Source: Flavobacteriaceae bacterium (lineage in GTDB: Bacteria > Bacteroidota > Bacteroidia > Flavobacteriales > Flavobacteriaceae). Taken from it: a DNA stretch of 28,102 nucleotides. The translations under genes and the position numbers were made by a program. A model generated the notes under the pieces. The model worked only from the letters and a program-made list of their open reading frames with translations, was not told the origin of the DNA and made no database searches. The DNA is taken from positions 1,263-29,364 of the forward strand of contig JAGQYU010000027.1 of assembly GCA_020435885.1 (NCBI GenBank), given 5' to 3'. Below, piece by piece: positions 22,441-28,102 of this stretch (the stretch's first letter is position 1; each line of letters opens with the position of its first letter).

Positions 22441-23490
22441 ATGAAAAGAAAAATACTACTTACTTTTCTGATAGCCGTTCTTTCCGTGGCGTCTTATTCG
22501 CAAAGTAAAAAAAAGACCTATAATATCAGAACGATAGCATTTTACAATGTAGAAAATTTGTTTGATACCATTAATGATCCCAGAAAGTTTGATGATGACA
22601 GAACCCCTATGGGAAAAGACAAATACACTTCAAAAGTTTATTGGGATAAGATTGATAAATTAAGTAAAGTAATTTCTGAAATTGGGCTGGAGAACGCCAA
22701 AACTAGTCCTGCTTTAATAGGAGTTTGTGAAGTAGAGAATATGGCTGTTTTGGAAGATTTGGTTGCATCAGATAAATTAAAAGACAGTTACTATGGTATT
22801 GCGCATTATGATTCACCTGATGAAAGAGGAATTGATGTAGCATTGCTTTACCAAAAACGTTATTTCAAACCAATTAGTCAAAGTAAGCATCCATTATATC
22901 TTTATGATGATGGTAAAAGAGATTACACCAGAGACCAATTATTGGTAAGTGGTTTATTGGATGGCGAATTGATCCATGTTATTGTAAATCACTGGCCATC
23001 GAGGAGTGGAGGTGAAGCGAAGAGCAGGCCTAAAAGAAATGCTGCCGCAGAAGTAAATAAAAAGATCATTGATTCGCTTCAAAAAATTGATCCGGCAGCT
23101 AAAATTATCACTATGGGCGATTTGAATGATGATCCTGATAGCCCCAGTGTTAAGGATATTTTAAATGCAAAAGAGAAGAAAGCAAACGTTAAGCGAGAAA
23201 CAGGCTTATACAACCCCATGGCCGATATGCACCGTAGGGGTCTGAACACCTTGGCATATAGAGATGGGCTTAATCTTTTTGATCAGATCATCTTTACACA
23301 ACCGTTTTTAGAGGACGATTTTGATTCGTACAGGTTCTATAAAGCAGGCATTTTTAACAAACGGTACTTAATTACAGAGAGCGGGCAATATAAAGGCTAT
23401 CCTTTTAGGAGTTATAGTTATAATACGTACATGGGCGGATACAGCGATCATTTTCCGGTATATATTTATTTGATAAAAGAAAAAAAATAG
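22441..23490 (+). CDS. exported endonuclease/exonuclease/phosphatase family protein
   Basis: This is a 349-residue EEP-fold enzyme with a clear signal peptide (MKRKILLTFLIAVLSVASYS, cleavage near residue 20-21). Catalytic elements are AFYNVENLFD with Asn36, GVCEVEN with Glu97, DERGIDVALLY (127-137), VNHWPSRSGG with His184, MGDLNDDP with Asp227 and Asn229, and SDHFPV with Asp336 and His337. The sequence is clearly paralogous to the signal-less protein at 16518-17474, with matching motifs and spacing. It is likely periplasmic or secreted and could cut nucleic acid or another phosphodiester. It is divergent from the TonB receptor operon and is followed after 41 bases by the DUF695/RraB-like gene, probably as one transcript. 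Confidence 0.88.
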   Translation: MKRKILLTFLIAVLSVASYSQSKKKTYNIRTIAFYNVENLFDTINDPRKFDDDRTPMGKDKYTSKVYWDKIDKLSKVISEIGLENAKTSPALIGVCEVENMAVLEDLVASDKLKDSYYGIAHYDSPDERGIDVALLYQKRYFKPISQSKHPLYLYDDGKRDYTRDQLLVSGLLDGELIHVIVNHWPSRSGGEAKSRPKRNAAAEVNKKIIDSLQKIDPAAKIITMGDLNDDPDSPSVKDILNAKEKKANVKRETGLYNPMADMHRRGLNTLAYRDGLNLFDQIIFTQPFLEDDFDSYRFYKAGIFNKRYLITESGQYKGYPFRSYSYNTYMGGYSDHFPVYIYLIKEKK

Positions 23491-23531
23491 GTACGGTTTT
23501 TGTTGAGCTTTAAAAGCGATAATTAAAAGTT

Positions 23532-24347
23532 ATGTTAAAAACAAATAGGTTAGCAGCAGTAGTTTTGATCCTTTTTATGGGAGGAATTTCCACAGGAAAT
23601 GCCCAAGAAGATTGGGTTAGCTACGTAGTTAAGAAGAACGATGCCTTTATGTCTTTAACAACTGATCTGCAATATACCTATGCTAAACCTGTATACAGAA
23701 ATCTGCTTATTGTAGGTACAGAAACCGATAAATGCCATAAAAATGGTTTTCCAACAGAAGAAGGGTTAGAAGAATTGTATACTTTTTCAGACTCTGTTGC
23801 TTATAAATTAGATGGTCTTGTTAAAAACAAACTAGTAGGTATAGTTACTTACAAATGTTCCGGATTAGACATTTTCTATGTAAAAGACACTATAAATTTG
23901 AGAGACGATTTAAATGATCTTCTATCGGCAAATTTTAGTAATCGTAGTAATCATCTATACATAAAAGATGATAAAAAGTGGGAGTATTATAAAAATATTT
24001 ACCCTCAAAATTTAGAAGATGATTACTTTATGGATAACGAGTTTTTAATTCAGTTGCTCTATGAAGGGGATGACCTTTCTAAAGAGAGAAATGTAAAACA
24101 TTGGGTGTATTTTAACAATGTTAAGAAGAGAGATAAATTTATTGAGGATGTCAAAAAACTTGATTTTGCCATAGACTCTGTGCTTTATAATAAAGAACGC
24201 CACTATCCTTACGAATTACAAATCTCAAGAAAGGATAGTATTCCTCCGCAACATATAACCAATATCACAAAAACACTTAAACTCTTAAGTAATAGCTACA
24301 GAGCTGAATATGAAGGTTGGGGTACAGAAACCGTAAAAGAAGAGTGA
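23532..24347 (+). CDS. exported DUF695/RraB-like protein
   Basis: This is a 271-residue protein with a signal peptide (cleavage near GNAQ, residue 25). Residues about 27-150 resemble DUF695 (WVSYVVKKNDAFMSLTTDLQ; KPVYRNLLIVG). The C-terminal part from about 188 resembles the RraB (ribonuclease E inhibitor) fold: VKHWVYFNNVKKRDKFIEDV, then YELQISRKDSIPPQHI and the ending YRAEYEGWGTETV. RraB proteins are normally cytosolic inhibitors of RNase E, which Bacteroidota generally lack in its gammaproteobacterial form, so the shared fold need not mean shared function. It follows the exported nuclease gene by 41 bases; an inhibitor or accessory role for that enzyme is speculative. Confidence 0.7.
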   Translation: MLKTNRLAAVVLILFMGGISTGNAQEDWVSYVVKKNDAFMSLTTDLQYTYAKPVYRNLLIVGTETDKCHKNGFPTEEGLEELYTFSDSVAYKLDGLVKNKLVGIVTYKCSGLDIFYVKDTINLRDDLNDLLSANFSNRSNHLYIKDDKKWEYYKNIYPQNLEDDYFMDNEFLIQLLYEGDDLSKERNVKHWVYFNNVKKRDKFIEDVKKLDFAIDSVLYNKERHYPYELQISRKDSIPPQHITNITKTLKLLSNSYRAEYEGWGTETVKEE

Positions 24348-24348
24348 T

Positions 24349-24690
24349 TTATTTGATAGAATCTAGTTTTACTACATCAATAATTTTATTGTTTTCATAG
24401 GTTACCATGGTTCTTTTGCCATCGTTCCAATAGATCCAAGTACCAGTTTTAACACCTTCGTTGTAGGTAGCCACACATTTTTTAGTGCCATCTTCATTAT
24501 AGCTTTCCCACGAGGCGTGTAATTTATTATCCATAGTCAAAAAACCATGCTGCATAATGTTGCCATTATCATAGTAGATAGTTACCTCATAAAAACTACC
24601 AACCTTTTCTACTTTTTTGTTCTTTTCAGTTTGTGCGGAAAGGCTAAAGGTGATGAAACAGAATAGTAAAAGAGTGTATATTTTTTTCAT
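24349..24690 (-). CDS. small exported MORN-like repeat protein
   Basis: This 113-residue protein has a signal peptide ending at SLSAQ (about residue 20). The mature part carries MORN/YwqK-type repeats: IYYDNGNIMQHGFLTMDNKL, ASWESYNEDGTKKCVATYNE and GVKTGTWIYWNDGKRTMVTY. Such short repeat proteins are frequent in Flavobacteriia and have no established function; database names calling relatives antitoxins or adenylyltransferases are not supported here. The gene converges on the DUF695/RraB-like gene with one base between the stops and has its own -7 box at 24719-24726, so it is transcribed separately from the upstream radA operon. Confidence 0.75.
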   Translation of the reverse strand: MKKIYTLLLFCFITFSLSAQTEKNKKVEKVGSFYEVTIYYDNGNIMQHGFLTMDNKLHASWESYNEDGTKKCVATYNEGVKTGTWIYWNDGKRTMVTYENNKIIDVVKLDSIK

Positions 24691-24718
24691 GATGACGAGG
24701 TTTAGTAACGATAATTCT

Positions 24719-24745
24719 CAAAGATACTGACTGATATTTATCAAA
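24719..24745 (-). promoter_or_regulatory. promoter of MORN-like gene
   Basis: Read on the minus strand, TTTG at 24745-24742 (-33) is followed after 15 bases by TATCTTTG at 24726-24719 (-7, exact TAnnTTTG). Transcription would begin near 24714, giving a leader of about 24 bases. Confidence 0.6.
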
Positions 24746-24762
24746 TAAATGATATGGATCAG

Positions 24763-26118
24763 TTAAAATAATTTTGTAAAAACCTCTTCTATTTTGGAGA
24801 CAGGTACTACGTTTATAGTGTAGTTCTTTTTAGCTATTTTATTGAATTTTGATACAATGATGGTTGAAAAACCTAGTTTTTCAGCTTCCAAAATGCGTTG
24901 TTCTACACGATTAACAGGGCGTATTTCACCAGCCAAACCAACTTCTGCCGCAAAACAATAATCCTGTGGAATAGCTACATCTTCATTGGAAGATAAGATA
25001 GCGGCAACCACCGCTAAATCAATAGCAGGATCATCTACGGAGATACCACCAGCAATATTCAAGAAAACATCCTTTGCCCCCAAGCGGAATCCGGCACGTT
25101 TTTCCAGCACAGCCAAGATCATATGTAAACGCTTAATATTGTAACCGGTAGCCGAACGTTGTGGAGTACCATACACAGCACTGCTCACCAATGCCTGTAC
25201 TTCTATCATTAAGGGGCGCATACCTTCTAAAGTGGCTCCAATAGCCGTTCCGCTAAGGGATTCATCTTTTTCAGAAATTAGTATTTCTGAGGGATTCTCC
25301 ACTTCTCTGAGGCCTGTATTTTGCATTTCGTAAATGCCTAACTCAGCCGTAGAGCCAAAACGGTTCTTTTGGGCTCTCAAAATACGGTAGGTGTAATTTC
25401 TATCACCTTCAAATTGTAAAACTACGTCAACCATGTGTTCTAATATCTTTGGCCCTGCAATAGTACCCTCTTTAGTAATGTGCCCTATTAAAATAACAGG
25501 CGTAGCTGTTTCTTTAGCAAATTTTATCAACTCAGCAGTAGTTTCACGGATTTGTGAAATACTTCCTGGGGAGGCATCAATATAATCAGTATGTAGGGTT
25601 TGGATGGAGTCTATCACTACCACATCAGGTTGTAGTTCTTCTATGGAAGCGAATATGTTTTGTGTTTTGGTTTCGGTAAGGATATGACAATTGGAATTCT
25701 TTGCATTGAGGCGTTCAGCACGCATTTTTATTTGTGCTTGACTTTCTTCACCCGAAACATAGAGAATATTTTTAGGGATACTCAAAGCCACTTGTAATAG
25801 CAAGGTAGATTTACCAATACCCGGCTCGCCACCCAACAAGGTCATGGAACCTTTAACTAAGCCACCGCCAAGTACTCTGTTGAGTTCTTTATTATGTGTA
25901 TGGATACGGTCTTCTTCTTGCGTATCAATTTCATTAATTTTTATAGGTTTTGATACTTTTTTAGCCGTTGAAGTCTGTTTCCAATTTCGTTTTTCTTCTT
26001 TTTGAATGACCTCCTCAACAATGGTATTCCACTCACCACAGGCGGAGCATTTGCCTACCCATTTAGCATGTTGTGTACCACAATTTTGGCAGAAAAAAGA
26101 AGTTTTAGTTTTGGACAT
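24763..26118 (-). CDS. radA: DNA repair protein RadA
   Basis: RadA (Sms) is a RecA-related ATPase and branch-migration motor acting in recombinational repair. All parts are present in 451 residues: a zinc finger with Cys10, Cys13, Cys24 and Cys27; the Walker A motif GEPGIGKST at 97-105; the Walker B region VVVIDSIQ at about 166-173; the family-specific KNRFG motif at 251-255; and a Lon-like C-terminal domain (GYNIKRLHMILAVLEKRAGF; IAGGISVDDPAIDLAVV). The ATG is one base from the stop of lpxH, so it is the last gene of the kbl-queD-lpxH-radA run. No clear terminator follows within the 72-base gap. Confidence 0.96.
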   Translation of the reverse strand: MSKTKTSFFCQNCGTQHAKWVGKCSACGEWNTIVEEVIQKEEKRNWKQTSTAKKVSKPIKINEIDTQEEDRIHTHNKELNRVLGGGLVKGSMTLLGGEPGIGKSTLLLQVALSIPKNILYVSGEESQAQIKMRAERLNAKNSNCHILTETKTQNIFASIEELQPDVVVIDSIQTLHTDYIDASPGSISQIRETTAELIKFAKETATPVILIGHITKEGTIAGPKILEHMVDVVLQFEGDRNYTYRILRAQKNRFGSTAELGIYEMQNTGLREVENPSEILISEKDESLSGTAIGATLEGMRPLMIEVQALVSSAVYGTPQRSATGYNIKRLHMILAVLEKRAGFRLGAKDVFLNIAGGISVDDPAIDLAVVAAILSSNEDVAIPQDYCFAAEVGLAGEIRPVNRVEQRILEAEKLGFSTIIVSKFNKIAKKNYTINVVPVSKIEEVFTKLF

Positions 26119-26119
26119 T

Positions 26120-26884
26120 TTATGTGTTCAAAGATTTTAATTCCAATTCTTTTCCATCAAAAACAGCATAGGTAAAATGTGTTATCCAGTCGCCCAGATT
26201 GATATATTTACTAGCATTGCTAACTTCAATTTCCATGGGTAAATGACGGTGGCCAAACACAAAATAATCATAATGCTTGGTTTCCAATTTTTTTTTGGCA
26301 TATTGTACCAACCATTCGTTTTCCTCTCCCAGAAACTTTACATCTTCCTCACCGGAAATAAGTTTATTCTTAGTTGAAAGGTATTGAGCGAGTTTTACCC
26401 CTATATCCGGATGCAACCATTTAAAAAGCCATTTGCAAAAAGGGTTGGTAAACACCTTTTTCATCCGTTTGTAACCCTTGTCTCCAGGGCCTAAACCATC
26501 GCCATGGCCAATTAAGAATTCTTTTCCGTTAAGGGTGAATTCTTTAGGTGTATGATATACAGGAATATTCAGTTCTTGCTCAAAATAGCCATGCATCCAC
26601 AGATCATGGTTACCTACAAAGAAATAGACAGGAATACCTGCATCTCTAAGCTCTGAAAGTTTACCGAGTACACGCACAAAACCTTTAGGGACCACACGCT
26701 TGTATTCAAACCAAAAATCGAACAGATCGCCTAGCAAAAACAACACTTCTGCATCTTTTTTAATGGTATCCAACCAATGCACAAACTTTTTTTCACGTTC
26801 TAAGCTTTTATCATAGTTGGGAATACCAAAGTGTTGGTCAGAAGCGAAATAGATTTTTTTATTTGGCGATAGGGTTATTTCCAT
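26120..26884 (-). CDS. lpxH: UDP-2,3-diacylglucosamine diphosphatase
   Basis: LpxH hydrolyses UDP-2,3-diacylglucosamine to lipid X, a step of lipid A synthesis, at the inner face of the cytoplasmic membrane. The 254-residue protein shows the full calcineurin-like metallophosphoesterase set: SDQHFG with Asp16 and His18, GDLFDFW starting at 52, GNHD at 91-94, HGDG at 127-130 and GHRH at 211-214. FDFWFEY is characteristic of LpxH. It confirms an outer membrane with lipid A. Its stop is one base from the radA start, and its start is 22 bases from the queD stop. Confidence 0.93.
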   Translation of the reverse strand: MEITLSPNKKIYFASDQHFGIPNYDKSLEREKKFVHWLDTIKKDAEVLFLLGDLFDFWFEYKRVVPKGFVRVLGKLSELRDAGIPVYFFVGNHDLWMHGYFEQELNIPVYHTPKEFTLNGKEFLIGHGDGLGPGDKGYKRMKKVFTNPFCKWLFKWLHPDIGVKLAQYLSTKNKLISGEEDVKFLGEENEWLVQYAKKKLETKHYDYFVFGHRHLPMEIEVSNASKYINLGDWITHFTYAVFDGKELELKSLNT

Positions 26885-26906
26885 GCATTAAAAATACAAA
26901 AACTGG

Positions 26907-27362
26907 CTAATGCTTTTGGTCGTCAGCAAACCATTCTGCATACGAGTTTTGCGTTTCGTATAGTTTTAAAGAGTGTAATGTAACAGAATTCGGTAATTTT
27001 TTTTGAATTCTTTCGGCAAAATCAATCAACATATTTTCACTAGTAGGCTGATAATCAACTAAAATAACTTTTGGCGAGTGTCCTTTTATTTTTTCAGCCA
27101 ATTCTTTATGTGGCGATTTTTCATTCAGTACCGTAGCATGGTCAAAAACATCTACGATTTCGGACTTTACAATATGTTTCAAGTCGCCAAAATCTAACAC
27201 CATACCATTTTTTACATGGTTGAAGTCATCAATGGGAGTTCCGATTATCGTAACAAATAACTGGTAACTATGCCCATGTATATTTTTGCATTTGCCGTCA
27301 TAGCCATACAGAGCATGTGCTGTTTCAAAATCGAAATGTTTGGTTATTCTAATTACACTCAT
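26907..27362 (-). CDS. queD: 6-carboxytetrahydropterin synthase (QueD/PTPS family)
   Basis: This converts 7,8-dihydroneopterin triphosphate to 6-carboxy-tetrahydropterin in the queuosine pathway, if it is the QueD type. The 151-residue protein has zinc ligands His16 (FETAHAL), His29 and His31 (IHGHSY), the catalytic Cys25 (GKCKN), the Asp74-His75 pair (VFDHATVLN), and Glu109 (PTSENM) and Glu136 (LYETQNS) for pterin binding. Cys25 with HGH favours QueD over eukaryotic-type sepiapterin chemistry, but the two are not fully separable by eye. No other queuosine gene is in the window. It starts 13 bases after the kbl stop and leads into lpxH. Confidence 0.92.
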   Translation of the reverse strand: MSVIRITKHFDFETAHALYGYDGKCKNIHGHSYQLFVTIIGTPIDDFNHVKNGMVLDFGDLKHIVKSEIVDVFDHATVLNEKSPHKELAEKIKGHSPKVILVDYQPTSENMLIDFAERIQKKLPNSVTLHSLKLYETQNSYAEWFADDQKH

Positions 27363-27375
27363 AAAACAAATTTAA

Positions 27376-28102
27376 TTAAATAACCTTTAGAGCTTTGCCA
27401 ACCTTTGTAAATGCGGCGATAGCCTTATCTAAATGCTCTTTTTCGTGAGCTGCTGATAATTGTACGCGTATCCTTGCCTTTCCTTTTGGCACTACCGGGA
27501 AAAAGAATCCGATAACGTAAATACCTTCTTTCAATAATTCATCAGCCATTACTTGAGAAAGTTTAGCATCGTATAACATAACCGGTACAATAGCAGCATC
27601 AGCCCCTACGAGATCAAAACCGGCAGCTTCCATACCTTTACGGAAATAATTGGTATTCCACTCTAATTTATCTCGCAAAGAGGTATCTTTCTCCAACATT
27701 TCAAAAACTTTTAAAGAAGCACCCACAATAGCAGGAGCTAATGAGTTTGAGAATAAATACGGACGAGAGCGTTGACGCAATATTTCAATAATTTCTTTCT
27801 TAGCAGTTGTGTAACCGCCCATGGCTCCTCCAAGGGCTTTTCCTAAGGTTCCGGTAACAATATCAACACGTTTTAGAACATTTTTAAGTTCTAAAGTTCC
27901 TCTTCCGGTTTTACCGATAAACCCTGCAGCATGGCATTCATCCACCATTACCATGGCATCATATTTTTCTGCCAGATCACAAATTCCATCAAGGTTGGCA
28001 ACTATACCATCCATAGAGAACACGCCATCTGTTACGATAATTTTAAAACGAGCTCCTGCTTCATTGGCTTCTTTTAAGCGAGCTTCTAACTCTTCCATAT
28101 TG
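27376..28102 (-). CDS. kbl: glycine C-acetyltransferase (2-amino-3-ketobutyrate CoA ligase), partial
   Basis: The gene runs off the right edge; about 240 C-terminal residues are present, of roughly 397 in the family, so the N-terminal third is missing. The internal ATG at 28098 is not the start. It is a PLP enzyme of the alpha-oxoamine synthase family: DGVFSMDG, the cofactor-contacting Asp and His in VDECHAAGFIG, and the Schiff-base lysine in GTLGKALGGAMGGYT. YLFSNSLAP and FPVVPKGKARIRVQLSAAH are typical of Kbl and help separate it from BioF and serine palmitoyltransferase. It works with threonine dehydrogenase in threonine breakdown to glycine. It leads the kbl-queD-lpxH-radA run. Confidence 0.93.
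   Translation of the reverse strand, partial: NMEELEARLKEANEAGARFKIIVTDGVFSMDGIVANLDGICDLAEKYDAMVMVDECHAAGFIGKTGRGTLELKNVLKRVDIVTGTLGKALGGAMGGYTTAKKEIIEILRQRSRPYLFSNSLAPAIVGASLKVFEMLEKDTSLRDKLEWNTNYFRKGMEAAGFDLVGADAAIVPVMLYDAKLSQVMADELLKEGIYVIGFFFPVVPKGKARIRVQLSAAHEKEHLDKAIAAFTKVGKALKVI

Noticed and set aside
24349..24690. Reading the MORN-like protein as a toxin-antitoxin component because of YwqK-type repeats
   Set aside because: It has a signal peptide, stands alone with its own promoter and has no toxin gene beside it.

Overview
The window looks like chromosomal DNA from the phylum Bacteroidota, most likely the family Flavobacteriaceae. The evidence is an AT-rich sequence, DUF2480, DUF3078 and DUF5689 family proteins, a TonB-dependent receptor with an N-terminal carboxypeptidase-regulatory-like domain, many short lipoprotein signals, almost no Shine-Dalgarno sequences, and repeated Bacteroidota-type -7 promoter boxes (TAnnTTTG) a few bases upstream of start codons. 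No rRNA, tRNA, CRISPR array, insertion sequence or phage gene was seen. The genus cannot be named from the sequence alone.

Layout. 1-4036: the start of an SH3/C40-type lipoprotein gene, a YdfG-like short-chain dehydrogenase, a small c-type cytochrome, an AlbA_2 (Schlafen-type) protein and a lipoprotein of unknown role. 4037-8401: a regulatory-looking intergenic stretch, a small ORF, and a 1262-residue protein joining a membrane anchor, a DUF2194/PelA-like deacetylase region, a helical repeat region and a C-terminal beta-barrel. 8408-11742 (minus): a small lipoprotein, the purine enzyme PurF and a PfkB-family sugar kinase. 11784-13073 (plus): SufE, a DUF59 (SufT/MIP18-like) protein and DUF2480, which form the iron-sulfur assembly group. 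13158-16443: a DUF3078 outer-membrane protein, a CNNM-type transporter and, convergent to it, the GTPase HflX.

16518-24347 is the most distinctive block. Two paralogous endonuclease/exonuclease/phosphatase (EEP) proteins, one without and one with a signal peptide, flank a minus-strand pair encoding a TonB-dependent receptor and a surface-type lipoprotein with DUF5689 and lamin-tail domains. An exported DUF695/RraB-like protein follows the second nuclease. Together they suggest extracellular breakdown and uptake of nucleic acid, nucleotides or phosphate esters; this is an inference. 24349-28102 (minus): a MORN-like small exported protein, then a compact housekeeping run transcribed in the order kbl, queD, lpxH, radA.

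Several intrinsic terminators and -7 boxes divide the window into transcription units. They also argue for start codons downstream of the longest open frame in several genes (3125-4036, 13158-14075, 15238-16443, 22441-23490). Two terminators lie between same-strand neighbours, and one sits immediately in front of purF.
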